Shown here piece by piece: positions 8,936 to 17,110 of a stretch of DNA of 64,000 nucleotides. Below the pieces are notes generated by a model that made no database searches, was not told the origin of the DNA, and was given only the letters and a program-made list of their open reading frames with translations. The first letter of the stretch is position 1, and every line of letters starts with the position of its first letter. The stretch is taken from the NCBI RefSeq assembly GCF_016741855.1, contig NZ_JAERRH010000001.1, positions 496,001 through 560,000 on the forward strand. The letters are read 5' to 3'. This DNA comes from Streptomyces musisoli. GTDB lineage: Bacteria; Actinomycetota; Actinomycetes; Streptomycetales; Streptomycetaceae. The position numbers and the translations under genes were made by a program.

Positions 8936-10741
8936 ATGGCCACTCCCCTGTCCGACACCCCTCTGTCCCCGCTCAAGACGATCGCCGTCGTCGGCCTCGG
9001 CACGATGGGCACCGGTATCACCGAGGTCCTCGCGAGGGCCGGCCGCGAGGTGATCGGCATCGACATCAGCGAGGCCCAGACCGCGAAGGCGCTCGCCGCC
9101 CTGGAGGCCGCCACCGCCCGTGCCGTGGCGCGCGGCCGGCTCACCGAGGAGGAGCGCGCCGGAGCACTGGCCCGGGTGCGCACCGCGACCGACCTCACCG
9201 CGGCGGCCGAGGCCGACCTCGTCATCGAGGTGGCCCCGGAGTCGTACGAGATCAAGCAGCAGATCTTCCGGGAGCTGGACGGCATCGTCCGTCCGGGGAC
9301 GATCCTCGCGACCGGCACCAACGCCCTGTCCGTGACCCGGCTGGCCGCCGACTCGGCCCGCCCGGAGCGCGTGCTCGGCCTGCACTTCTTCAACCCGGCG
9401 CCGGCCATGAAGCTGGTCGAGGTCGTCTCCTCGGTGCTGACCGCGCCGGGGGCCGTCGCCGCGGTCACCGACCTCGCGATCGAGCTGGGCAAGGAGCCGG
9501 TCGCGGTCGGCGACCGCCCGGGCTTCGTCGCGGACGGGCTGCTCTTCGGCTACCTGAACCAGGCCGCCGCGATGTACGAGGCGCGGTACGCCTCCCGCGA
9601 GGACATCGACGCCGCCATGCGGCTCGGCTGCGGTCTGCCCATGGGCCCGCTCGCCCTGCTGGACCTGATCGGCGTCGACACCGCGCGTACGGTCCTGGAG
9701 GCCATGTACGCCGAGTCCCGGGACCGGCTGCACGCCCCCGCCCCGATCCTCAAGCAGCTCAGCGAGGCGGGTCTGACGGGCCGCAAGGCCGGGCGCGGCT
9801 TCTACACGTACGAGGCGCCGGGCAGCGGCACGGTGGTGCCGGACGCGCTGACCCCGGCGGAGGGCGGCTCGCTCACCGCGGGGCGCGAGATCCGCTCGGT
9901 CGGTGTCGCGGGCTCCGGCACCATGGCCTCCGGGATCGCCGAGGTGTTCGCCAAGGCGGGCTACGAGGTCGTGCTGGCCGCCCGCAGCGAGGAGAAGGCG
10001 CAGGCGGCCAAGGCCCGGATCGGCAAGTCGCTGGCCCGGTCCGTCGACAAGGGCCGGCTGTCCGCGGAGGCCGCCGCGCAGATCCTGGACCGGATCGCCG
10101 CGGCCGGGTCCTACGACGCCTTCGCGGACGTCGACCTGGCCGTCGAGGCGGTCGCCGAGGACCTGGAGATCAAGCGGCAGCTGTTCGCGGCGCTGGACAA
10201 GGTGTGCAAGCCGGGCGCGGTCCTGGCCACCACCACCTCGTCCCTGCCCGTCGTGGCCTGTGCCCGCGCCACCTCGCGTCCGCAGGACGTGATCGGCATG
10301 CACTTCTTCAACCCGGCGCCGGCCATGAAGCTGGTCGAGGTCGTGCGGACGGTGCTGACCGCGGACGACGTGCACGCCACGGTCCGCGAGGTCTGCGGCC
10401 GGATCAAGAAGCACGCGGTCGACTGCGGGGACCGTGCGGGCTTCATCGTGAACGCGCTGCTGTTCCCGTACCTCAACAACGCGATCAAGATGGTCCAGGA
10501 GCACTACGCCTCGCTGGACGACATCGACGCGGCGATGAAGCTCGGCGGCGGCTACCCGATGGGCCCGTTCGAACTGCTGGACGTGGTCGGGCTGGACGTC
10601 TCGCTCGCCATCGAGAAGGTGCTGCACCGCGAGTTCCGCGACCCCGGTCTCGCCCCGGCGCCGCTGCTGGAGCACCTGGTGGCCGCGGGCTGCCTCGGCC
10701 GCAAGACCGGTCGCGGCTTCCGCGAGTATGCCCGCCGCTGA
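8936..10741 (+). CDS. tandem-fused 3-hydroxyacyl-CoA (3-hydroxybutyryl-CoA) dehydrogenase
   Basis: A 601-residue protein made of two complete 3-hydroxyacyl-CoA dehydrogenases in a row. Each copy has an NAD-binding Rossmann loop (VVGLGTMGTG near residue 20; VAGSGTMASG near 325), the HFFNPAPAMKLVEVV strand with the catalytic His, and the C-terminal GLPMGPLALLDLIG or GYPMGPFELLDVVG helix. It probably converts acetoacetyl-CoA and (S)-3-hydroxybutyryl-CoA, feeding crotonyl-CoA into the neighbouring ethylmalonyl-CoA operon. The ATG at 8936 has CTGGAG upstream; the longer frame starting near 8651 would cross the regulatory gap. A 46-bp stretch is identical in both halves (9381-9426 and 10299-10344). 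It ends before a strong hairpin, so it is a separate transcript from ccr. Confidence 0.9.
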   Translation: MATPLSDTPLSPLKTIAVVGLGTMGTGITEVLARAGREVIGIDISEAQTAKALAALEAATARAVARGRLTEEERAGALARVRTATDLTAAAEADLVIEVAPESYEIKQQIFRELDGIVRPGTILATGTNALSVTRLAADSARPERVLGLHFFNPAPAMKLVEVVSSVLTAPGAVAAVTDLAIELGKEPVAVGDRPGFVADGLLFGYLNQAAAMYEARYASREDIDAAMRLGCGLPMGPLALLDLIGVDTARTVLEAMYAESRDRLHAPAPILKQLSEAGLTGRKAGRGFYTYEAPGSGTVVPDALTPAEGGSLTAGREIRSVGVAGSGTMASGIAEVFAKAGYEVVLAARSEEKAQAAKARIGKSLARSVDKGRLSAEAAAQILDRIAAAGSYDAFADVDLAVEAVAEDLEIKRQLFAALDKVCKPGAVLATTTSSLPVVACARATSRPQDVIGMHFFNPAPAMKLVEVVRTVLTADDVHATVREVCGRIKKHAVDCGDRAGFIVNALLFPYLNNAIKMVQEHYASLDDIDAAMKLGGGYPMGPFELLDVVGLDVSLAIEKVLHREFRDPGLAPAPLLEHLVAAGCLGRKTGRGFREYARR

Positions 10742-10811
10742 CGGGGCCGGGGACTGGTTCGACGGCGCCGCGGACGGCGCGGACTGGGGCGGACTGCTCG
10801 ACCCGGTGGAC

Positions 10812-10840
10812 GCTCCCCCGCCCCTCAGGGGCGGGGGAGC
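10812..10840 (+). terminator. rho-independent-like hairpin after the fused dehydrogenase gene
   Basis: GCTCCCCCGCCCC (10812-10824) pairs perfectly with GGGGCGGGGGAGC (10828-10840) around a 3-nt loop. It lies 70 bp past the stop and shows that the long upstream extension of the TetR frame is not real coding sequence. Confidence 0.75.
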
Positions 10841-10860
10841 CCCCTCACCCGCGCACCGAG

Positions 10861-10874
10861 CTGCACACATGCAG
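10861..10874. promoter_or_regulatory. short inverted repeat CTGCA-N4-TGCAG before the TetR gene
   Basis: The dyad lies 13 bp before the ATG at 10887, where a TetR repressor would bind for autoregulation. It is only 5+5 bp and does not resemble the ccr promoter palindrome, so it is a weak candidate. Confidence 0.25.
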
Positions 10875-10886
10875 TACTTTCGGGGC

Positions 10887-11708
10887 ATGTCCCAGCCCGC
10901 CAAGTCCTCACGTACACCAGCCACGCCCGACGCGCCGGAAAGTGCCGCAGGCAGTCGCGCCGCCGCCCAGCGGCTGAAAATGCGCCGGGAACTGGCGGCC
11001 GCAGCGATGGAACTGTTCGCGACCAAGGGGTACGAGGCGACCACCGTCGACGAGATCGCGGCCGCGGCCGGGGTCGCGCGCCGTACCTTCTTCCGCCACT
11101 TCCGCTCCAAGGAAGAGGCGATCTTCCCGGACCACGACGACACGCTGATCCGCGCCGAGGCGGTCCTGAACGCCGCGCCCGCGCACGAGCACCCGCTCGA
11201 CACCGTGTGCCGCGGGATCAAGGAAGTCATGAAGATGTACGCGGCCCGGCCGGAGATCTCGGTCGCCCGCTACAAGCTCACGCGCGAGGTGCCCACGCTG
11301 CGCGAGGCCGAGATCGCGTCGGTGGCCCGCTACGAGCGTCTGTTCACCCGCTATCTGCTCGGGCACTTCGACGAGCACGCGCACGCCGACGACGCCAACG
11401 ACGACCCGCTGCTGGCCGAGGTAGCCGCCTCGGCCGTGGTCACCGCCCACAACCACGTCCTGCGGCGCTGGCTGCGGGCGGGCGGCCAGGGGGACGTGGA
11501 GGCCCAGCTGGACCACGCCTTCGCGATCGTGCGCAAGACCTTCGGCAGCGGCATCGGCGCCGGCCGCGGCTCCGCCGCCGGTCCGGCCGCCGCGGCCGCT
11601 CCGGCCACGGCGTCCGCGCAGGGCGAGGTGCTGGTGACGGTCGCCCGGACCGACGCCCCGCTGGAAGAGGTCATGCGGACCATCGAGGAGGCGCTGAAGG
11701 AGCGCTGA
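10887..11708 (+). CDS. TetR family transcriptional regulator next to the ethylmalonyl-CoA operon
   Basis: Starting at ATG 10887 (MSQPAKSSRTP) gives 273 residues; an ATG at 10869 is the main alternative, since the terminator at 10812-10840 excludes earlier starts. The helix-turn-helix is classic TetR: AAMELFATKGYEATTVDEI, AAAAGVARRTFFRHFRSKEEAIF. The ligand-binding part is helical, and the C-terminus has an Ala/Gly-rich linker and a final helix. It sits between the fused dehydrogenase and ccr and is the obvious regulator for both. In Methylorubrum a TetR protein, CcrR, controls ccr through a palindrome, which supports that role by analogy only. A hairpin with T tract follows the gene. Confidence 0.88.
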   Translation: MSQPAKSSRTPATPDAPESAAGSRAAAQRLKMRRELAAAAMELFATKGYEATTVDEIAAAAGVARRTFFRHFRSKEEAIFPDHDDTLIRAEAVLNAAPAHEHPLDTVCRGIKEVMKMYAARPEISVARYKLTREVPTLREAEIASVARYERLFTRYLLGHFDEHAHADDANDDPLLAEVAASAVVTAHNHVLRRWLRAGGQGDVEAQLDHAFAIVRKTFGSGIGAGRGSAAGPAAAAAPATASAQGEVLVTVARTDAPLEEVMRTIEEALKER

Positions 11709-11820
11709 CGGTTCCGCTCGCGGAAGGCGCCGGCGAAGCGCCGGCCTTCGAGTGAGGGGCCGCCGGCGCTCCGCGTGAGGAGGCGTCGCGACAGAGCCCG
11801 CCCCCGCCCAGCTTGTGATG

Positions 11821-11847
11821 ACGGCCACCCTTCGGGGTGGCCGTTTT
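11821..11847 (+). terminator. intrinsic terminator after the TetR gene
   Basis: ACGGCCACCC (11821-11830), loop TTCG, and GGGTGGCCGT (11835-11844) form a perfect 10-bp stem with the stable UUCG tetraloop, followed by more T residues. This is the most textbook-like terminator in the window and separates the TetR transcript from ccr. Confidence 0.88.
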
Positions 11848-11955
11848 GGCATGTCAGGGGCCGTTTTCCGGGAGATTTCAGGGCCCGTTCGATCGATCAT
11901 CGCTCATCTGTTACGTAAAGATTTCATCTGAGAGCAAGTTCTGGCACTCAGTGCC

Positions 11956-11984
11956 TTGTCACCTGACACGCGGTGTCATACGTT
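11956..11984 (+). promoter_or_regulatory. ccr operon promoter with operator palindrome in the spacer
   Basis: TTGTCA (11956-11961) and TACGTT (11979-11984) are separated by exactly 17 bp, a good vegetative sigma (HrdB-like) promoter. The spacer contains the perfect palindrome TGACAC-GCG-GTGTCA at 11964-11978, filling the region RNA polymerase must span. A dimeric regulator bound there would repress, or would twist the DNA to activate. The adjacent TetR protein is the first candidate. A start near 11991 gives a leader of about 230 nt. Confidence 0.65.
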
Positions 11985-11989
11985 GAAGA

Positions 11990-12221
11990 TGTCCGGGCGG
12001 CCGGCGAGCAGAGACCACTCGTTCGCCGGCTGTCCCCGCAAGCTCATGGCCTGCGCGCCCGGACGCCTGCGTCACAGGCACCTCCCGCGCCACAAAGCGC
12101 TGCCGAAGCTCCACCCAGCCGAACCGACGGCACACCTCAAAACCCTCAGCAGCACTCATCACAGCACCGACGAACCCTTAGGCGCCCCTCCCTCAGGGCG
12201 CTCACCGCCGGAGGCAACACC
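11990..12221 (+). promoter_or_regulatory. long 5' leader of ccr
   Basis: Between the predicted transcription start and the GTG of ccr lie about 230 nt without a supported gene. An in-frame extension of ccr into this region would begin inside the promoter, so it is rejected. The last part can fold: GCGCCC (12182-12187) pairs with GGGCGC (12196-12201), ending 8 nt before the GGAGG ribosome binding site, and could modulate initiation. No known riboswitch class is recognised. Confidence 0.4.
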
Positions 12222-13565
12222 GTGACCGTGAAGGACATCCTGGACGCGATCCAGTCGGAGGACAGCACGTCCGCCGACTTCGCCGCTCTGCCGATCCCCG
12301 ACTCGTACCGCGCGATCACCGTGCACAAGGACGAGACGGAGATGTTCGCGGGCCTGCAGACCCGCGACAAGGACCCGCGCAAGTCGATCCACCTCGACGA
12401 GGTCCCCGTGCCCGAACTGGGTCCGGGCGAGGCCCTGGTGGCCGTGATGGCCTCCTCGGTCAACTACAACTCGGTGTGGACCTCGATCTTCGAGCCGCTG
12501 TCCACCTTCGGCTTCCTGGAGCGCTACGGCCGCACCAACGAGCTGGCCAAGCGGCACGACCTGCCGTACCACATCATCGGCTCCGACCTCGCGGGCGTCG
12601 TCCTGCGCACCGGCCCCGGCGTCAACGCCTGGAAGCCCGGTGACGAGGTCGTCGCACACTGCCTCTCGGTCGAGCTGGAGTCCTCCGACGGCCACAACGA
12701 CACGATGCTCGACCCCGAGCAGCGCATCTGGGGCTTCGAGACCAACTTCGGCGGCCTCGCCGAGATCGCGCTGGTCAAGTCCAACCAGCTGATGCCGAAG
12801 CCGGAGCACCTGAGCTGGGAGGAGGCCGCGGCCCCGGGCCTGGTCAACTCCACCGCCTACCGGCAGCTGGTCTCCCGCAACGGCGCCGGCATGAAGCAGG
12901 GCGACAACGTCCTGATCTGGGGCGCGAGCGGCGGCCTCGGCTCGTACGCCACCCAGTTCGCCCTCGCCGGCGGCGCCAACCCGATCTGTGTCGTCTCCAG
13001 CGACCAGAAGGCCGACATCTGCCGCTCGATGGGCGCCGAGGCGATCATCGACCGCAGCGCCGAGGGCTACAAGTTCTGGAAGGACGAGCAGACCCAGGAC
13101 CCGAAGGAGTGGAAGCGCTTCGGCAAGCGCATCCGCGAGCTCACCGGCGGCGAGGACATCGACATCGTCTTCGAGCACCCCGGCCGCGAGACCTTCGGCG
13201 CGAGCGTCTTCGTCACCCGCAAGGGCGGCACCATCACCACCTGCGCCTCGACCTCGGGCTACATGCACGAGTACGACAACCGCTACCTGTGGATGTCCCT
13301 GAAGCGGATCATCGGCTCGCACTTCGCCAACTACCGCGAGGCCTGGGAGGCCAACCGGCTCATCGCGAAGGGCAAGATCCACCCCACGCTGTCGAAGGTG
13401 TACTCCCTGGAGGACACCGGCCAGGCCGCGTACGACGTGCACCGCAACCTCCACCAGGGCAAGGTCGGCGTGCTGTGCCTGGCCCCCGAGGAGGGCCTGG
13501 GCGTGCGCAACGAGGAGATGCGCGCCAAGCACCTCGACGCCATCAACCGCTTCCGCAACATCTGA
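12222..13565 (+). CDS. ccr: crotonyl-CoA carboxylase/reductase
   Basis: The key enzyme of the ethylmalonyl-CoA pathway: it reduces crotonyl-CoA with NADPH and carboxylates it to (2S)-ethylmalonyl-CoA. That feeds acetyl-CoA assimilation and supplies polyketide extender units. Starting at GTG 12222 (VTVKDILDAIQ), with GGAGG 7 bp upstream, gives 447 residues, the usual length in Streptomyces. It is an MDR-type enzyme with Rossmann loop GASGGLGSYATQFA near residue 235. The four CO2-anchoring residues known from the Kitasatospora enzyme appear at Asn81 (SSVNYNS), Phe172-Glu173 (WGFETNF) and His367 (GSHFANY), so it should be a true carboxylase and not a plain reductase. It heads a five-gene operon; ecm follows after 17 bp. 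Confidence 0.97.
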   Translation: MTVKDILDAIQSEDSTSADFAALPIPDSYRAITVHKDETEMFAGLQTRDKDPRKSIHLDEVPVPELGPGEALVAVMASSVNYNSVWTSIFEPLSTFGFLERYGRTNELAKRHDLPYHIIGSDLAGVVLRTGPGVNAWKPGDEVVAHCLSVELESSDGHNDTMLDPEQRIWGFETNFGGLAEIALVKSNQLMPKPEHLSWEEAAAPGLVNSTAYRQLVSRNGAGMKQGDNVLIWGASGGLGSYATQFALAGGANPICVVSSDQKADICRSMGAEAIIDRSAEGYKFWKDEQTQDPKEWKRFGKRIRELTGGEDIDIVFEHPGRETFGASVFVTRKGGTITTCASTSGYMHEYDNRYLWMSLKRIIGSHFANYREAWEANRLIAKGKIHPTLSKVYSLEDTGQAAYDVHRNLHQGKVGVLCLAPEEGLGVRNEEMRAKHLDAINRFRNI

Positions 13566-13582
13566 GACACCCGGGGTCATAG

Positions 13583-15631
13583 ATGACTGAGCGTCAGAAC
13601 GCCGAAGGGCGGCGGGAGAAGGACCGGCCGTGGCTCATGCGCACGTACGCCGGACACTCCACGGCCGAGGCGTCCAACGAGCTGTACCGGCGCAACCTCG
13701 CCAAGGGCCAGACGGGTCTGTCGGTCGCCTTCGACCTGCCGACCCAGACCGGCTACGACTCCGACCACATCCTCGCCCGCGGCGAGGTGGGCCGGGTCGG
13801 CGTGCCCGTCGCGCACCTCGGTGACATGCGCCGGCTGTTCCAGGACATCCCCCTGGAGCAGATGAACACCTCGATGACGATCAACGCCACCGCCATGTGG
13901 CTGCTGGCGCTCTACCAGGTCGTCGCCGAGGAGCAGGGTGCGGACATCACCAAGCTCCAGGGCACGACCCAGAACGACATCGTCAAGGAGTACCTGTCCC
14001 GCGGGACGCACGTCTTCCCGCCGGGGCCCTCGCTCCGCCTGACGACGGACATGATCGCGTACACGGTCTCCCACATCCCGAAGTGGAACCCGATCAACAT
14101 CTGCAGCTACCACCTGCAGGAGGCCGGGGCCACGCCGGTGCAGGAGATCGCGTACGCGATGTCCACCGCGATCGCCGTCCTGGACGCCGTGCGCGACTCC
14201 GGCCAGGTGCCGCAGGAGCGCATGGGCGACGTGGTCGCGCGGATCTCCTTCTTCGTGAACGCGGGCGTCCGCTTCATCGAGGAGATGTGCAAGATGCGGG
14301 CTTTCGGCCGCATCTGGGACAAGATCACGCTCGAGCGGTACGGCATCGAGAACCCCAAGCAGCGCCGGTTCCGCTACGGCGTCCAGGTCAACTCGCTCGG
14401 CCTGACCGAGGCGCAGCCGGAGAACAACGTCCAGCGGATCGTGCTGGAGATGCTCGCGGTGACCCTCTCCAAGGACGCGCGGGCGCGTGCCGTGCAGCTG
14501 CCCGCCTGGAACGAGGCCCTCGGGCTGCCCCGGCCCTGGGACCAGCAGTGGTCGCTGCGCATCCAGCAGGTCCTCGCCTACGAGAGCGACCTGCTGGAGT
14601 ACGAGGACATCTTCGAGGGCTCGAAGGTGATCGAGGCGAAGGTGGAGCAGCTGGTCGCCGACGTCCTCACGGAGATCGACCGCATCCAGGAGATGGGCGG
14701 CGCGATGGCCGCCGTGGAGTCCGGCTACCTGAAGTCGCAGCTGGTCGCCTCGCACGCCGAGCGCCGGGCCCGGATCGAGTCCGGCCAGGAGAAGATCGTC
14801 GGTGTCAACGTCTTCGAGGGCACCGAGCCGAACCCGCTGACGGCCGACCTGGACACCGCGATCCAGACGGTGGACCCGGCGGTCGAGAGCCGGGTCGTCG
14901 AGTCGCTCCAGCGCTGGCGGGACACCCGCTACCAGCCGCCCTTCAACCACCCGCGCCCCTGCAAGGCGCTGGAGCGGCTGAAGGAGGCGGCCAAGGGGAC
15001 CGGCAACCTCATGGAGGCCACGCTGGAGTGCGCCCGCGCCGGGGTGACCACCGGCGAGTGGGCGGGCGCGCTGCGTGAGGTGTTCGGCGAGTACCGGGCG
15101 CCCACCGGGGTGTCCTCCGCGCCGGTGGCGGTTCCCGCGGCGGCCGGCTCGGCCCTCGCCGAGGTCCGCGCCAAGGTGGAGGCCACCGCCCGCGACCTGG
15201 GCGTCGGCAAGCTGCGCTTCCTGGTCGGCAAGCCGGGCCTGGACGGGCACTCCAACGGCGCCGAGCAGATCGCGGTCCGTGCGCGGGACGCCGGCTTCGA
15301 GGTGGTCTACCAGGGCATCCGGCTCACCCCGGAGCAGATCGTGGACGCGGCCCTCGCGGAGGACGTCCACGCGGTCGGGCTGTCGATCCTCTCCGGCTCG
15401 CACGCCCAGCTGGTCCCGGACGTGCTCGAGCGGCTGCGTGTGGCCGGTGCCACAGATATACCGGTGATCGCCGGTGGCATCATCCCGAATGGTGACGCCG
15501 ACGAGCTCCGGGCCGCCGGAGTGGCTGCGGTCTTCACCCCGAAGGACTTCGACATCACCGGGATCATCGGCCGCATCGCCGACGAGATCCGGAAAGCGAA
15601 CAAGCTCGACCCCCTGGAGGTCCCCGCATGA
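13583..15631 (+). CDS. ecm: ethylmalonyl-CoA mutase (MeaA-like)
   Basis: A 682-residue B12-dependent mutase with substrate and cobalamin domains in one chain. The N-terminal TIM barrel starts with the family signature RTYAGHSTAEASNELYR and GLSVAFDLPTQTGYDSDH; the stretch KLQGTTQNDIVKEY is also diagnostic. The C-terminal B12 domain, about residues 540-670, has the DxHxxG motif in GLDGHSNGAEQ, then SGSH and AGGIIPNGD. It interconverts ethylmalonyl-CoA and methylsuccinyl-CoA. Methylmalonyl-CoA and isobutyryl-CoA mutases share the fold, but this single-chain form directly behind ccr is the ethylmalonyl type. Its stop overlaps the next start (ATGA), indicating translational coupling. Confidence 0.95.
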   Translation: MTERQNAEGRREKDRPWLMRTYAGHSTAEASNELYRRNLAKGQTGLSVAFDLPTQTGYDSDHILARGEVGRVGVPVAHLGDMRRLFQDIPLEQMNTSMTINATAMWLLALYQVVAEEQGADITKLQGTTQNDIVKEYLSRGTHVFPPGPSLRLTTDMIAYTVSHIPKWNPINICSYHLQEAGATPVQEIAYAMSTAIAVLDAVRDSGQVPQERMGDVVARISFFVNAGVRFIEEMCKMRAFGRIWDKITLERYGIENPKQRRFRYGVQVNSLGLTEAQPENNVQRIVLEMLAVTLSKDARARAVQLPAWNEALGLPRPWDQQWSLRIQQVLAYESDLLEYEDIFEGSKVIEAKVEQLVADVLTEIDRIQEMGGAMAAVESGYLKSQLVASHAERRARIESGQEKIVGVNVFEGTEPNPLTADLDTAIQTVDPAVESRVVESLQRWRDTRYQPPFNHPRPCKALERLKEAAKGTGNLMEATLECARAGVTTGEWAGALREVFGEYRAPTGVSSAPVAVPAAAGSALAEVRAKVEATARDLGVGKLRFLVGKPGLDGHSNGAEQIAVRARDAGFEVVYQGIRLTPEQIVDAALAEDVHAVGLSILSGSHAQLVPDVLERLRVAGATDIPVIAGGIIPNGDADELRAAGVAAVFTPKDFDITGIIGRIADEIRKANKLDPLEVPA

Positions 15632-16590
15632 CGACCGTCAACCGCCTTCGCCCGCGGCGCTCCTGCCTGGCCGTGCCGGGCAGCAACCCGCGCTTCCTGG
15701 AGAAGGCGCAGGGGCTCCCCGCCGACCAGGTGTTCCTGGACCTGGAGGACGCGTGCGCGCCGCTCGCCAAGCCCGAGGCGCGGCACACCATCGTCAAGTT
15801 CCTGAACGAGGGTGACTGGACGGGCAAGACGCGCGTGGTCCGGGTCAACGACTGGACGACCGAGTGGACGTACCGCGACGTCGTGACCGTCGTCGAGGGC
15901 GCCGGCCAGAACCTCGACTGCATCATGCTGCCGAAGGTGCAGACGGCCCAGCAGGTCGTCGCGCTGGACCTGCTGCTGACCCAGATCGAGAAGACCATGG
16001 GCTTCGAGGTCGGCAAGATCGGCATCGAGGCGCAGATCGAGAACGCGCAGGGCCTGAACAACGTCAACGAGATCGCGCAGGCCTCCCCGCGCGTCGAGAC
16101 GATCATCTTCGGCCCGGCCGACTTCATGGCGTCGATCAACATGAAGTCGCTGGTCGTGGGCGAGCAGCCGCCCGGCTACCCGGCGGACGCCTACCACTAC
16201 ATCCTGATGAAGATCCTGATGGCCGCCCGCGCCAACAACCTCCAGGCGATCGACGGCCCCTACCTCCAGATCCGCAACGTCGAGGGCTACCGCGAGGTCG
16301 CGCAGCGCGCCGCCGCGCTCGGCTTCGACGGCAAGTGGGTCCTGCACCCGGGCCAGGTCGAGGCGTCCAACGAGATCTTCTCGCCCTCGCAGGAGGACTA
16401 CGACCACGCCGAGCTGATCCTGGACGCGTACGACTACTACACCTCCGAGGCGGGCGGCAAGAAGGGCTCCGCGATGCTCGGCGACGAGATGATCGACGAG
16501 GCCAGCCGCAAGATGGCCCTGGTCATCTCCGGCAAGGGCCGCGCCGCCGGCATGCAGCGCACGTCGAAGTTCGAGATCCCGGAGGCCTGA
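15628..16590 (+). CDS. mcl: HpcH/HpaI-CitE family lyase, probable beta-methylmalyl-CoA lyase
   Basis: A 320-residue CitE-like TIM-barrel enzyme. Signatures are RSCLAVPGSNPRFLEKA at the start, VFLDLEDACAP (metal-binding Glu/Asp), VRVNDWTT, and IEAQIENAQGLNNVNEIA with the second metal ligand; FDGKWVLHPGQVEASNEIF closes the barrel. In this pathway it cleaves (2R,3S)-beta-methylmalyl-CoA to glyoxylate and propionyl-CoA, and may also handle malyl-CoA. Its place between ecm and the MaoC hydratase supports that assignment over citrate lyase beta. The start overlaps the ecm stop; GGAGG is just upstream. Confidence 0.92.
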   Translation: MTTVNRLRPRRSCLAVPGSNPRFLEKAQGLPADQVFLDLEDACAPLAKPEARHTIVKFLNEGDWTGKTRVVRVNDWTTEWTYRDVVTVVEGAGQNLDCIMLPKVQTAQQVVALDLLLTQIEKTMGFEVGKIGIEAQIENAQGLNNVNEIAQASPRVETIIFGPADFMASINMKSLVVGEQPPGYPADAYHYILMKILMAARANNLQAIDGPYLQIRNVEGYREVAQRAAALGFDGKWVLHPGQVEASNEIFSPSQEDYDHAELILDAYDYYTSEAGGKKGSAMLGDEMIDEASRKMALVISGKGRAAGMQRTSKFEIPEA

Positions 16591-16595
16591 GCGCG

Positions 16596-17108
16596 ATGCA
16601 GTTCGGACGCACCTACGAGGAGTTCGAGGTCGGGGCGACGTACAAGCACTGGCCGGGCAAGACGGTCACCGAGTACGACGACCACCTGTTCTGTCTCCTC
16701 ACCATGAACCACCACCCGCTCCACATGGACACCAACTATGCGGAGAAGACGACGGACTTCGGCAAGAACGTCGTCGTGGGCAACTACATCTACTCCCTGC
16801 TGCTCGGCATGTCCGTGCCGGACATCTCCGGCAAGGCCATCGCCAACCTCGAGATCGAGTCGCTCAAGCACGTGGCGCCGACCTTCCACGGCGACACGAT
16901 CTACGGCGAGACGACCGTGCTGGACAAGTGGCCGTCGAAGTCGAAGAACGACCGTGGCATCGTCTACGTCGAGACCAAGGGCTACAAGCAGGACGGCACC
17001 CTGGTGTGCGTCTTCCGCCGCAAGGTGATGGTGCCCACCGAGACGTACATCAAGGAGCGCGGCGGCGAGCAGCCCGGCCGCCCGGAGCTCACGGAGCAGG
17101 AGAAGTAG
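16596..17108 (+). CDS. mch: MaoC-like dehydratase, probable mesaconyl-CoA hydratase
   Basis: A 170-residue single hot-dog domain. The hydratase-2 motif is in LTMNHHPLHMDTNYAEKT, with catalytic Asp and His, and FGKNVVVGNYIYSLLLGMS completes the active site. It should hydrate mesaconyl-C1-CoA to beta-methylmalyl-CoA between mcd and mcl. The Rhodobacter Mch is a longer double hot-dog protein; this short form probably works as a dimer, as in other actinomycetes. The start at 16596 has GGAGG 10 bp upstream and lies 5 bp behind mcl. Confidence 0.9.
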   Translation: MQFGRTYEEFEVGATYKHWPGKTVTEYDDHLFCLLTMNHHPLHMDTNYAEKTTDFGKNVVVGNYIYSLLLGMSVPDISGKAIANLEIESLKHVAPTFHGDTIYGETTVLDKWPSKSKNDRGIVYVETKGYKQDGTLVCVFRRKVMVPTETYIKERGGEQPGRPELTEQEK

Positions 17109-17110
17109 CC

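Noticed and set aside
10728..10886. Upstream extension of the TetR frame
   Set aside because: It spans a perfect 13-bp terminator hairpin and encodes no helix-turn-helix-related sequence.
11990..12221. Cobalamin or other known riboswitch in the ccr leader
   Set aside because: No B12-box or other recognisable conserved riboswitch core is visible, although the pathway uses B12.
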